Below, piece after piece: positions 43,701 through 54,547 of a stretch of 64,000 bases of DNA (position 1 is the first letter of the stretch; every line of letters begins with the position of its first letter). Origin of the DNA: Diplocarpon mali (Eukaryota; Ascomycota; Leotiomycetes; Helotiales; Drepanopezizaceae); the NCBI GenBank assembly GCA_024741835.1, contig JAENRP010000074.1, forward strand, positions 62,001 through 126,000, read 5' to 3'. The translations under genes and the position numbers were made by a program. The notes under the pieces were generated by a model that ran no database searches, had not been told where the DNA came from, and saw only the letters and a program-made list of their open reading frames with translations.

Positions 43701-44673
43701 AAACTTCTCTGTTACGGTATCGGTTCAGGAGGGAATCGGTTTCGCGTTGTTGGGCCTGACATTCTTGGTTGTCTCGAATCAATCGATCAATTTCATAAAA
43801 CGAGGTGCTAAAGAGCTCCGCGCCTCGCTGATTCCTAGCTATTATACGAAAAGCATGGGTTGAAATTGCGCATATATTCAAAGAAGAAAGGGGAATTTTG
43901 CACTTCGCTATCTGATTGCGGGTGCGTTTCGGGGTCGAAACGGGGGAGGGAGCCGAGTTAGGCTTAGTCGCGTTGAGCTCTCGCTTTATAATCAATATGT
44001 TGCGGGAGTAGTCCTTGGAAAAGGTGATACCCTCGACTTGGGGTGGAGTCGGGGTGGAATCGGTAAAAGAGTGTTTGATCGGAATAGGAGGTGATTTAGG
44101 AGGGAGTTGGGAGAGGGTTTCCTGGCGTCGAGCTTTATACTCGGAAAGGGACCGTTCTAGTACTGTATCGCGTCGAGTTGCATTTCGCTGGTGGTATCGA
44201 TCTAAGTTTTGCCGTTTAGTATTGGTGATTTCGATATTCCTTGCGAAAGAGACGGTAGGGGGATAGGAATCGGGCCAGGTCAGCTTGCGAGAAGCACAAT
44301 TAATAGAAACTTTATGCTCCTCGAGCTATGCTCTTCCTAAAATCACTCCGTGGTTGCCGAGGTTGGTAATAAGAAAGGGAGTAAAAGATTGAATTCGCTG
44401 GTCGATATATAGATTAAGCAGTATATAATGAGTGATGGTACTACCCCGAGAACCGTTATATCCTTTAACCAGGAAGGGTACGGGGAGTATGCGAATCAAT
44501 GGTTTAAGGAAAGAAGATAAAGATTTAAGTAACGCCGAATCAATCAAAGCATACCTATTAGCGCTTGTATCGATTAATGCCGATACCTTATGAGAAATAC
44601 CATTCTTTGAAAGTAGGATCCGTTTCATTATCGAATCGCCACTAAGGAGGTTTCTCAAATCGAGGTATCGCAT
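40741..44673 (-). pseudogene. gypsy pol: protease, reverse transcriptase, RNase H, integrase, chromodomain-like end
   Basis: Protease at 44326-44673 with ALIDTSANRYALID. Reverse transcriptase at 43009-43995 with KKADGSLQFCIDYRMLN, KLDIRQAFHRIR and the catalytic AYLDDILIYS. It continues after one stop to RNase H at 42367-43005 (LETDASDGIVASVLS, YTDHKALEYF). Integrase at 41359-42258 with an HHCC-type zinc part (EVHNQIATAHPSARKTYQLL) and the core residues D, D and E in ITSDRGPQFISSFW and HHPQTDGQTENYN. The end (40741-41103) has the GPFEIVEKV and HPSRLRRDP linker and a chromodomain-like EVETLLAVRKQASTLTYRASW, suggesting a chromovirus. Several in-frame TAG stops replace Trp (for example after SSRQAR), so no full polyprotein can be made. 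Confidence 0.9.
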
Positions 44674-46151
44674 ATTACGAAGTGCGCCTAAGAAGGAGGC
44701 TTTACTTAGGCGGGGGCGTTTCCCCTAGGAGTCGGGGGGGGAAGGGGAGCGCCACCATTGTCTTGTTCGGCCTTAGGGTCCTCCTCTTCATCGCTACTCT
44801 GTCCTTGGCCATCATACTCTAGCTCGTTGACGCGAGAGCTATGATACCTAGGAGTAATAGAGGGGGATTTCGGCCGTTTGTCAAACTGATTTTTTCGATC
44901 AGCTGTAGGAGGGGGAGCGCCAGGGGTGTCGGTCCGGCGCGGAGGAAAAGAGGGAGTTCCGGACTTGGCGAAGCTAGGGGCAGGGGTGCTGTGCCGGGGT
45001 CGGTTCGGATAGGATTTGGAAAAGTTTCTTAGCGAGGAATTTGATTTGTCATTGTCTCCTCGTTGGGCAGGCTTGCCGAGATTAGGCTTGGCCTTAGTGC
45101 CTGATTTGTCTCCGTATCGTATCTGACTGTATAGCGTCCTCTCGGCGCGCTATCCGGCGTCTTCTCGTTGGATGGCGGTAACCCACTCGTCCAACGTCCT
45201 GGTCTCGTGCCACTTTTGTATAAGGGGGGTTCGGAGGCGTTTCGGGATTTTCTCCCTAAGGGCGCTACGAAGTCGACCGCTATCGTCGATCTCTGCTGTA
45301 GCGGCCAGTCGAAAGAACTCAAGGTAGAATTCCTAAAAAGACTCGTTGGCCTCTATACAAAGGGCAGTAAACTCGATCTCGGCTTCTTCGCGTTCCGCCG
45401 GGTCAGCTAAGAACTCAGCAAGTTGACTCACTAGGGTTTCGGCGGCGATTCGGGCGTCCCTGTTGAGTACCCGAGGGGTTAGCCAGTCCCTAGCTGTACC
45501 CTTAGTCTGATCTAAAACGTAGTTAAGCCGGGCCCGTTCCCCACGGAAGTAGGGGTGGTAAAGCTCTAAATTGTCAAGTACGCGGGCCTCCTAGTGTTTA
45601 GCGCGGTAATCACGGCCATCGGACAGTTTCTAGGTGAGGTTCGGTACGTTATAGATACGGGGGAGGTTTGGCTGCTGAGCCAGAGGCGAATCGGTAGTAT
45701 ATCGGTCGGGGGAAGCAGAAGAAGGATCGTCTTAATTGTCGCGTCGCTTACTGCGCGCGGCAGAGGAAATAGAAGGAGGTAAGTCGAAGTCCATAGAGCG
45801 TTGGGGACGCGTAGGTGAACCGGAGGTGTTTCGGAGTTCAGGTGCAGGTGTTTTCTCAATTGATCTTAGGATGCCTTCGGAGGCGCTTCGGAGGTCATCT
45901 AGATCTCTTTCTCGATCGATTAACTGTTGGTGCATAGAATTCAGCTCACGGTTATGCCTATCACGTTCTTCCGATACAGACGTAAGTCGTGCCTATAGGG
46001 AATCTAGTTCGGCTCGTGATATGGTGACTTTAGGGCCGTCGTCGTCGGCCGGTGGGGAGTTGGCAGGAAAGGTACCAGGGGTAATACTGGCACCTCCCTA
46101 AAGGGGGGGAGAGCGAAGGGTCTTTGAAGACCGAGTGATAGGGGGAACCAT
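44674..46151 (-). pseudogene. gypsy gag, interrupted by stops
   Basis: One frame runs from ATG 46151 to about 44.7 kb. It contains a coiled-coil start (HQQLIDRERDLDDLRSASEG), the capsid-like HPYFRGERARLNYVLDQTKG and LIQKWHETRTLDEWVTAIQ segments and a Pro/Ser-rich tail. I count roughly eight in-frame TAG/TAA stops, in Trp or Gln positions where I can judge. No CCHC zinc knuckle was seen. Confidence 0.8.
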
Positions 46152-46289
46152 TCTTCAAGCTTATAGCGGGAGCTTGGTATAGGTCTTCTGGTATATTATC
46201 GTACTCGTTGGGGTTTCGGTCGACTACCGGGAATGATATGAATAGGTATTATAACGCCGTCTCTAGCGAAGCGAAAGAGTTGTTGATAA

Positions 46290-46581
46290 TGTGACGACTG
46301 GGAGTGTAACCTCTGCTCGGCACCGATACGTATACGAATCACATAGCAATGCTAATAGAACGTCTTAGTAATGACTTAGAATCAACAACTACTAAGCCCT
46401 GAAGGAGTAGAAGGGTATAGAATATATATATGAAGAAAAGAGGGTCACCCGCTTAGGGGAAGCTGAGCCGGATGCCAACCGGGGGTAACCCGGTTCGTAG
46501 CCTACACCGAGATTGCGCCAAGCCGTAGCCGAACCGGGTACGAACCGGGGTACAACCTACACATAGTGACAATCCGTCACA
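46290..46581 (-). repeat. gypsy 5' LTR (right)
   Basis: Same length as the left LTR, with intact CGTCACA end. It keeps C at six of the seven positions that differ from the left copy and has A for G at the remaining one. Confidence 0.95.
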
Positions 46582-46586
46582 CTAAT
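46582..46586. repeat. target-site duplication CTAAT (right, gypsy)
   Basis: Matches 40216-40220. Confidence 0.92.
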
Positions 46587-48236
46587 AGAAGGTCAGATTC
46601 GTTATATAAGACTATATATAACAATAAGGTTGAGATTACAATTAAACCTTCGCTAGCGTATACAAATCTGCTATTTAAAAGATTGCAATTGCGCTTGCAG
46701 CTCTCTACAACTTTAAGCTAGATCAGTTCGATATTAAGATAGCTTTCTTCAATTTAGAAGCTAACTCTAATATCTATATCAAGTTACCTCTTAAATACAC
46801 TTAAGATAAGGTCGTTCTTTTACCTTAAGACTACTATCTTAAGCTTCTTAAGGCCTTATATAGCTTAAAGCAATCTCTACAACTATAGTAAGAAAAGCTA
46901 TAATCTAAGCTATAAAAGCTCGATTTTCAACCTTTTAATACTAATAATTGCGTATATATTAATCGCGCCTTTCGGATTCTTATTATCACCTACGTCGACG
47001 ACTTCCTTATAATAGTAAAGAAGGGTGATATATATAATAAGTTTAAAAGAGATCTTCGCAACCTCTTTAAAATTATAAGTAGCGAACTGGCTAACTACTT
47101 CTTAAGAGTATATATAATTAAAGATCGATAAAATAGAACGATCTTACTTTATTAAAACGCCTATATTAATAAGGTTCTTAAACGTTTTTATATAATTAAT
47201 TACAAAAGCGTACTAATGCCTTTTACTAATAGCTATAAAGTTCATATAGTCAAATTTGAAGGCTAAGCCACTCTATAGGAAGTGAAGCTATACTAGGAGA
47301 TCTGCGGTTCTTTATAATACCTTATGCACTATACGCATTAGGATATACTATACTATTGCTCTATTCTTAGCAAATTCCTTACTAACCCTTTGCTATAATA
47401 TATAATAGCTTTAAAACGAGTTTTACAATACTTATAAGGAACGCGATTCTATTATACTACCTTCAGAAGCAAAACAACTGACTTAGAGCTTTAGAAATTG
47501 CATAGCTACTGCAATTCTAACTAGGTAGGTAATAAAGGAAGTAGAGCCTCCTATTCTAGGGCTATCTTCTTCCTTAATAATAGCGTAATTACTGCCTCTT
47601 TTAAGCGATAGACTATTATCGCTCTCTTATCTATAGAAGTAGAGTATATCGCTATATGCAAATTTGTATAAGAGGCCTCTTAGATATGCTAAGTACTTAA
47701 GGAAATAGGCTATACTAGCGATAATGCTACTAAAGTTGAGATAATCTACAATAACTAAAGAGCCCTTTATCTTACTAAGAACCCCGAATATTATTAAAGA
47801 ACGAAACATATTAATATTAAGTTCTATTATATTCGGCAAGAGCTTTAAAAAGGCCATTTAGACCTCTAGTATACAAATACTAAAGATAACGCCGCCGATA
47901 GACTTACTAAGAGCTTAAATAGCTCTAACTACACCGCCTTTATCAAATTATTAAATATAAAGGTTCTGCACCTTAATTAAAGGGTGATTTTTTTTTACAC
48001 CTTCTATTATAGGGTGATTTTTTTTGCACTTCTATTAAGGGGTGATTTTTTTTACTCCTAGGCCAGGCCCGCGAGTTGATTTTGACTTACTAAGGGGTGG
48101 ATTTCGCGCTAGCGAACTCTACTCTATTTCCTATATCTGCAGGTTGATTTTTCATATAAAACTATAGATTATAACAAAAGTTATAATATCATATGTATTA
48201 CTAGCGAGTACCTTTAAAGGTCTCCCCAAAGGGGTA
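46587..48236 (+). pseudogene. copia reverse transcriptase (main part) and RNase H, RIP-degraded
   Basis: Continues the domain broken at 40220. FKLDQFDIKIAFFNL and NIYIKLPLKYT are the copia palm, ILIITYVDDFLIIVKKGD contains the catalytic YVDD, and TIIALLSIEVEYIA plus RTKHINIKFYYIR are RNase H motifs. Expected Trp codons are TAG throughout. Three T-rich direct repeats (AGGGTGATTTTTTT) follow at 47981-48060, then a copy of the ACTCCTAGGCC motif and the polypurine AAAGGGG before the right LTR. Confidence 0.85.
47981..48060 (+). repeat. T-rich direct repeats AGGGTGATTTTTTT, three units
   Basis: Three copies about 30 bp apart, each followed in two cases by a CACTTCTATTA-like word. They lie between pol and the 3' LTR of the copia element. 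Confidence 0.8.
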
Positions 48237-48483
48237 TATTACAGGAATGCCTATTACATATTTATCACATAATCTATCATATAATATATTATATATATAA
48301 TATATTATATGACTTGCCATATGACTTAGTGGTAGCCCTTGTTAAATAGCTTATAGTTAAAGAGCTCTTAAGAATCAAGACACAAGATACAAGACACCCA
48401 ACATCGTCGTTTGCACCTTATACTTCTTCGTGCCCTCTTTTAGTTTACTATCAAGTTCACTATCAGAGAACCTCATTGCTATA
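48237..48483 (+). repeat. right copia LTR (247 bp)
   Basis: Begins TATTACAGGAATGCC, the RIP form of the left TGTTGCAGG, and ends TTGCTATA. Especially damaged in its first 80 bases, where CACATG words have become TATATA. Confidence 0.9.
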
Positions 48484-48488
48484 CTTTT
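48484..48488. repeat. target-site duplication CTTTT (right, copia)
   Basis: Matches 36207-36211. Confidence 0.85.
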
Positions 48489-51168
48489 CCATGGTCATTC
48501 TGGTTCCCACTTGGGACGAGGATCTGAAGATATTTTTAGAATTTGATATAGAATACCGAAAGGATAAATGAAGTCTATTTTGAAATAGGATAATACCTTA
48601 CATGTTTGTACCACCTCTCCTATGAACTCAATCAAAAGGCATAGTTGCCTAACCAAGAATTATGGTGGAAAGTAATTCGAAATGAATAATTCACCAAATT
48701 TCGAAAGGCTAGGGCTTTGTATCTGGCTCGGGATAGAATTCAGTAGACCTTTTCTCGCTGCCCCCTTGCAAGACACAACTTAGAACTTACCAGTCAGATG
48801 CCGTAACATATCGACTACAAATCTCAATGACTAAAATCATATCGAGTATAGCAATGCTCCCTCGTCTCTTCTATATATATCCTGCTTATCTCAGTAGCTC
48901 CTTCAGTCCTAATTGAAGACCTGCTTGGAGGTTCAAATTCTACATTGTGTTTGTTTACTTAGTAGCTTAGCTCGCTTAATCGTCGCAGCAACGAAATCTG
49001 AGCCACCGCGTAAGCCTACTCTCTCGCCCTCGAGTTTTCCTCGTTCTGTTTCTTCCCTGAATCTCTGCTTCTTACATCCTTCTGTAGATGAGACGGGATC
49101 CGATTATTCTCTGATTCTGCCACACATATATCTAAGCGATAAGAATACCGGTGCCGATCAATCAGCTAAGAAGTACATTCGGCCATCTATGCTGCTAGCT
49201 AGCAACAATATTGAGAAAAATTCAATCAGGAGTTTCACTGCGATGCTCCTATGGATTTAATATCCTCTTCCATTTGCATGTACAGACTTCCCTGCTCTCA
49301 TGGGCCAGCTCGCCTAGCTCCCTTGTCTCTGCACGTCGCCCGTTGAACCCGCCTTAGCCGCAACTTTAATCCAACTCCCACGACCACCTACTTCAACAAC
49401 CAAGTTCTTTCCTACATAATAATCAATCTTACTGGCCAAGACTTCGAAAGTGAGTTGCAGGAGAGAAACCAAGCAGTGTCACAGATAACGAGTACAGCCT
49501 TCCAGTTTCATCTTTCTTGGTCTTGAATGACGTCAAGTTTACGACCGAGTGCAAATTAATAATCCTCAACGCCCATTCCAGCTTGAACTATTTCAACGAA
49601 TCCGGCCTGGTAGAAGTTTTCGGCTTTATTCTCCGTAACCCAATATACCGGATAAACCAAACAAATCCGAGATCATTCCGAGGGCCTCTGTTCCAGTGTC
49701 TATTTCATCATCGTTCCTTGTTTTTATTGATAAAAAGATGCTTCGTTTCCTCTCGAACTCGTGACAAAGTAGGAGCTAGCGGGCATCCGTAGCGCTACTC
49801 TCTGAGAATATTCTTTGTTGGTTTTCTTCCGGAAAATCCTTCTGATTACCAATGTCTTTATTTTATGGTGTGACTTCTTTTGGTTGCTTGAACAGCATCA
49901 TACTCGAAGACCAAGCAAGATTCGCACCTGCCTGGAGACGTCCCGGGCGCTGCTTTCAAAAAAAATCAATGCTTCATTCAGCATCATGAATGATCTGATA
50001 CTATTGCTCAGGTCGACATTGAAACGATTTTGCTTAAAAATTACATCCTGCCATCTTTCCAATGAGAATATTGATGTTTTCAACCTCGCTCTGTCTACAA
50101 AAGCTTCTTCGGTTCAACTAAATCGCTGGTAATGGTGTTTTCTATCATCCTCCAGCTTTGAAGATGTAGAGAAGCAACTCTAGGGTCCAGTAGCCACTCG
50201 GCTAATTTGTGCTTGTAGATGTTTTATCGCGCGAGTTCTTGAATAACTCTGTTGCCCCACGTTTCTAGAGTGGAATTGTTGATTATCTTGCTTGTGAGGA
50301 GTCTCATTGGGCGTTGAGAAAATCTCGCTCTGCTTGGCTCAGGGCCCCTCTAGAAGAAACTGTAATCTCTCCCCTGTTCTTGGATCGGGGTCAATGATTA
50401 CTCGTTTCCAGTACATTCATCCTCGCTGGGCAAGAATCAGGACGAAGAAAAATATATTATCATTATAAGCCATCCTCAGCCTCGATGGACTTTTCTTGAC
50501 AGCCCGTACGTCAAAATCAGAAGCCCTCCCTGCTAGTACACCCGTACTACTCATCTGCGTGTAGCCAATGACTCCTCGCAGGTTAAAAAGAACGAGGGAG
50601 CTCAAAAATCATGTGATTCTGGTTCAAAAGAGCGATATTCAAGAGGCCCCAAAATGATGTAGATATTGCACATAACCCAACCCGTTGCGCCTCCAGTTCG
50701 CGGCTGAGCAGCTGCCACAGGACTTCAGCCTCGGAACTGATTTACCAGCAAGAAAATCTTCACATTGTCCTTAAAATATTAATCTCCCAGGGTGAGCTTG
50801 CAATCTTGCCCAAATTTTTTCCCGACAAAGGCACTCCGAAGACAGTTGACGCTCACTCATTCGAGAATCTACATGGCTTACCTCATGGGCGTCATTCCGA
50901 GAAAACATGCAAACCTCATGTCGCGAGAAAGAGAGTTTGGTTTACAATTTCTCTTTTTCTCTATGAAAATTGCATGTTTTAGGTTGAAACTCTCTTAGTA
51001 GTTGAAATAACCACATGGCTAGACTTCATATGAGACTTTGGTTTGAGAATTGGCAAAAATAGTGTTGTGGACATTCACTACTGCACTTCTCCCACGCAGC
51101 CATAAGCCTATGGTTTCCAAGCAGTCCCTCAAAATCCTGTGCCATAGTAGAGAGACAATACTGGTCGC
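48489..51168. other. AT-rich region without a recognised gene
   Basis: Several frames of 60-115 residues occur on both strands (for example 48913-49260, 49517-49792, 49815-50132), but none has a domain, a good codon pattern or neighbours that splice to it. I see no further LTRs or repeats. Decayed coding sequence is possible. Confidence 0.5.
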
Positions 51169-52390
51169 TCAAAATGTTGGATCAGAATGAAGCCTATTCT
51201 TACTCTCTTCGGTCTCCACCATAGTGACCTTCTGGACGCCATCCGCGCTCGGCTCCAGATTCAAGAGATAAGTTTTGTACTCCGCGTTGAACATCATGGC
51301 ATTATCTATATTTCAATCAATATCAGGTGGTGCAATATGCAAGCATGAATTGGAATTGGAAACTCACCCGTAACTCCCGTAAGTGCTTTCAAGAATCCTC
51401 CGTGCGAGACGACCACGATATGAACATCCTCGCCCGTCTCAACACTCCGCACTTCAATTCCGTTCCATTTCTCGCCCTTGCCTTCGATAGCAATCCGTCC
51501 CAACTCCCACAGTCCATCTCGGATGCGTAGAACCCTCTGCGGCCTATGGCCCTCCCTAGGTCCACTCTCTGGATTGATCACCCACCCATCTGGCACAAGG
51601 CTTGTCTCCATTCGATTCTTTAAACCTGGTATCTTCTCGAATACCGAATCCATCGTCGAGCCAGTGTTGCATGATCCGTTGCCCCACTCGCGGAGGTCGG
51701 GGATGGCGATTACCTTGATTTCTCTATCGACGATTATATTTTTAAAACCGAGCCATGTCGTCTCAAGGGTGCGAAGCATTGGAGAGGAGAGGATGTGTGT
51801 GACTTTCGATGTTTGAGGGAAGGTGTTGTTGAGCCGGCTAGCTTGATTGAGGCCACGGCTAGTTAGGCAGGGGTCACGCAACATCTTGCGGGCGTCGTAG
51901 GAGATTGTACTGGTGTTGTGTTGTGCCTGGCATCTATGTTAATTGCAAGAATCGAGATAGGGAAAAGGTTCAATGCTTGACGGTCTGAGGGGAGTCTTAC
52001 CTGTGCATGACGAACACAGTGGACAAAGATCTGCGGTTCCTTGGCTCTCGAAGCAGAGGTCTGACTCAGATTCATGGACAAGCTTTGAAAGGGGTTCGAA
52101 AGGAAACTCATTAGACTCATGCCCTCGCCAGTTTGTTCCTTAGATGCACTGGTATCTCTCAATTCATCCATTGGACTCTTCTGTGTTTTCACAGAGCTGT
52201 TCCAGTCATTTCCTTTACCCTTTCCCTTTCCTTCCTTGTTTTTCAGTTGGCTGACAGCGTCTTGGTTTAGGACTCCAGTCTTGTACGATTCTCCTGTTTG
52301 CTTATTTTCAACTGTGAAGTTGCCTGGATTGTCTTTTTTGTTCTTCGAAGGGGTTAGAGAGTCCGAGAGTCTCTTGAGATGTCGTGACAT
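51169..52390 (-). CDS. histidine phosphatase, phosphoglycerate-mutase-like, 361 residues
   Basis: The exons are 52001-52390, 51368-51926 and 51169-51305, 1086 in-frame bases. Intron 1 (GTAAGA..CCAG) follows directly on the codons for the catalytic VRHAQ, as in the broken relative at 35 kb. Residues 1-120 are a Ser/Lys-rich extension without homology that I know. His128 in CVRHAQ followed by AQHN is the RHG-type phospho-acceptor site. THILSSPMLRTLETT carries the phosphate-binding Arg, DLREWGNG the acidic residue, and VVVSHGGFLKAL the second His. Such fungal proteins are usually annotated as phosphoglycerate mutase family but more likely are phosphatases of small phosphoesters; the substrate is unknown. 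No signal peptide, so cytosolic or nuclear. The intact reading contrasts with the broken copy across the transposon block. Confidence 0.88.
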
Positions 52391-53054
52391 GCTTATAAAG
52401 AGAGCAAGAAAAACAGGGCAAGGAAGTTGTAAGACCGAATGTTACAAACTAGGACTATGCTAGAACTGTGCTAGTCTCCGGTTTGCTGAATTTCTTCAAT
52501 TGAGATTCGAAAGTGAGAGAAAAAATCAGATTCATTCACAGACGCTAGTATTGTGTCTAGATAAAAACATTTCCTTCAAGCGAAGGACATACATTGTTAT
52601 GAATTTCGCTTTACTAAGCGAATAACTTGGCGCTATCACTTTTCAAATAACACAACTCTTAAACTTAGGAATAGAGCTAACGAGAGAGAGAAATTCTCAA
52701 AGAGAATACTAAATGAGTTCAAAAAGAAAGATACAAAGACCATGTAGAATTCTCTGTTCCAGTATACCTCTCTTTGTGCTCAAACAGCAACATTTGGAGC
52801 AATCAAAACTTGAATATTTAACCAAAAAAGACCTTTCGAAGAAACAGATGAGTATTCTTATCTTTATGGTTGCAAGTAAAGTTCGATGTTATCTAGACCT
52901 CATGGCTAGGGCTTGAAATATCTTTTGCTTGTCAGAACTCACAGATGGCCACTTTATGTGTAGTATCCTCAAGATGTATTCTTCGTACGCCCTAATACAC
53001 AGTGGCTGCGTTTATCTATCCTCCTTATAGTCCCAAGTATCTTCAAGTGCACCT
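52391..53054. other. AT-rich intergenic region
   Basis: Upstream of the histidine phosphatase gene and downstream of the small secreted protein gene. No gene seen. Confidence 0.5.
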
Positions 53055-53297
53055 CTAAAGAGTAGGCAGCCACGCAACAACAGCACATTTAGCTTGGCAG
53101 TAGCCGAATGCCGTGTTACAGGCAACCACAGTAGCAGGAGCCAAAATCCCCGCGGTAGCGCCCCAGGTGGCACCAGCCGCTGTGTAGCAGGCCATGACCA
53201 AAGAAGCGCATCCACCTTGACAGACTCCGTAGGCCAAGGGGCCACTGAAGACAACAGCTGGAGCTGCAAAGAGGACAGAGATGATTGGTAGACGCAT
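53055..53297 (-). CDS. small cysteine-rich secreted protein (zygote-specific class V-like family), 80 residues
   Basis: Single exon starting MRLPIISVLFAAPAVVFSGP, a clear signal peptide with probable cleavage around residue 18. The mature part has six cysteines in a CQGGC ... ACYTAAG ... ACNTAFGYCQAKC pattern and is otherwise small and apolar (Gly/Ala/Thr/Val). I recall a family of short fungal secreted proteins with the same pattern, often annotated as zygote-specific class V copy B because of a distant algal match; its function is unknown. An effector or surface role is inference. A decayed relative lies 1.1 kb away on the same strand. The other minus-strand frame (53116-53475) is the overlapping shadow. 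Confidence 0.75.
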   Translation of the reverse strand: MRLPIISVLFAAPAVVFSGPLAYGVCQGGCASLVMACYTAAGATWGATAGILAPATVVACNTAFGYCQAKCAVVAWLPTL

Positions 53298-54373
53298 CTT
53301 GATTGTTCTGCCCTTGGAGATTTCTGCTTTCAGAGGGCTGATTCAGGACAGGCAGCTGGGATTTTGGAGGGTGGTGAACTCTAAAAAGTGTTATCTGGGT
53401 TCTGTGATACTGCTGGATCTTAGCTCTGGAGATCTGAGAGAGGTGTAGTCCACCTACAAGATAGAATCCGTGCAAGTGGAGAGAGTTGATGAGCCCTTAA
53501 TCAGAAGCTTGCTGTCCTTTAATACTATTCTTGTCGTTTGTTTAGTGAGTGTGTGTTAGAATGTGTCATAGAATATATCCGAAAGTTACAGCAGTGACGC
53601 ACCAGTACCAGAAGAACTAGCAGACCAAACGATTGAAACAAGAAAAGTGGAAGCGTACCTAGATAAGACAGGTATTCTGCTAGCATTGCGTTACCAGCTG
53701 TGTATGAGTAGCTATTACTTGCAGATAACCTTGAGATATAATCAAATGATTCAAAACATTAATAATAATTTCATATATAACAATGGATCTAGCCACTCGC
53801 TGAGTTATATAGCATTAATATCATTTGCTTTTGGAAGTTATTTGGAGCCAGCTATGATATAAATCCTACATACGAAGTTTACTCTTAGATGAGATTGAAA
53901 TTCAACTCTGTAGCATAATCCACTTCATATACGCTGCATAGTAAGGTATAGAAATCATTTCCATTTTAGACAATTACCTGGCTGCTCCACGGTCTTCTAT
54001 GTACTGTCTTGTTATCATTTGTGTCTCTAACTAAGTGGCTTAGGCACTGCTACAAGGTAATTTCTTATAGGAATCCCATGACAGAGACAAGTTAAAACAA
54101 CAAATTTCATATGAACAGGCTTGAAGACTCTTACTTTAATATCTACAAAGGGGGTGTTTTAGTATCAACACTTACGAAAAACGAATATAAAACATTACCT
54201 GATAAACAAAGCAAGATTCGGCAGACGTAGTGTTTTATCCAACTATTCTGCCTCATATTATCATATATTTTCAGTCAACTCCTATCGGCTACTGCTTGAT
54301 GCTTCATACGGAATATAGCAGAAAAGAATCGCATTGCTTAAAGAGTAGCACTTTTCCTCTGGCATTGCATACA
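53298..54373. other. AT-rich intergenic region
   Basis: Between the two small secreted-type genes. Promoter of the first; no gene or repeat seen otherwise. Confidence 0.5.
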
Positions 54374-54547
54374 TTAATAGCGATTAAGGCATTGACAGCT
54401 GGAAAACCCTGTTAACTGCGGTATTTTCAGCATCAAATAGGTGGTTGCTAAAGCTATACAAGCTGTCTGATAGCCCGCGTAGGTCAACTCACCTGTGAGC
54501 GTTAGAGAAGCGGCTCCTGGGAGAACTAGGAGAAAGGTAGAAAGCAT
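54374..54547 (-). pseudogene. probable decayed relative of the small cysteine-rich secreted protein
   Basis: A 57-residue frame starts MLSTFLLVLPGAASLTLT, a signal-peptide-like start, followed by GELTYAGYQTACIALATT. This lines up with GPLAYGVCQGGCASLVMAC of the neighbour, with some cysteines replaced. The frame then stops. A second frame just downstream reads PAVNALIAINVCNA, resembling the PATVVACNTAFG part. The picture is of a frameshifted, mutated copy of the same family. An alternative is a small intron (a GTGAGT lies at the signal-peptide end). Confidence 0.4.

Larger units (their letters stand above)
40221..46581 (-). mobile_element. Ty3/gypsy LTR retrotransposon nested in the copia element
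   Basis: 6361 bp, transcribed on the minus strand, bounded by 292-bp LTRs (40221-40512 and 46290-46581) whose ends are the inverted pair TGTGACG / CGTCACA. Flanked by CTAAT. In element orientation the order is gag, protease, reverse transcriptase, RNase H, integrase, which defines gypsy/Ty3. A polypurine tract (GAGAGGGGGGGTGA) lies just inside the 3' LTR. The LTRs differ at 7 of 292 positions by my count, all transitions. The coding parts are long but interrupted by about a dozen or more stops, mostly at expected Trp or Gln. So it is younger and less damaged than its host element but still dead. Confidence 0.95.
36212..48483 (+). mobile_element. Ty1/copia LTR retrotransposon, RIP-degraded, carrying a nested gypsy element
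   Basis: Outer LTRs of 247 bp (36212-36458 and 48237-48483) are flanked by CTTTT duplications. Without the inner 6366 bp (element plus one CTAAT) the element is about 5.9 kb, a normal copia size. Order on the plus strand is gag, integrase, reverse transcriptase, RNase H, which defines copia. Just inside the left LTR GGTTATAAGCCCTG resembles the copia-type primer site matching part of initiator tRNA-Met (recalled). All reading frames are full of TAG/TAA stops at positions where Trp or Gln is expected. My own count finds about 35 differences between the LTRs, all transitions and no indels, which is the mark of RIP. It cannot be autonomous. Confidence 0.93.

Noticed and set aside
48931..48946. 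GGTTCAAATTC, similar to a tRNA B box
   Set aside because: No matching A box, acceptor stem or cloverleaf could be found around it.
48913..50132. Three plus-strand frames of 90-115 residues after the transposon block
   Set aside because: No shared splice structure, no motifs and AT-rich composition; they could be chance frames or very old remnants.
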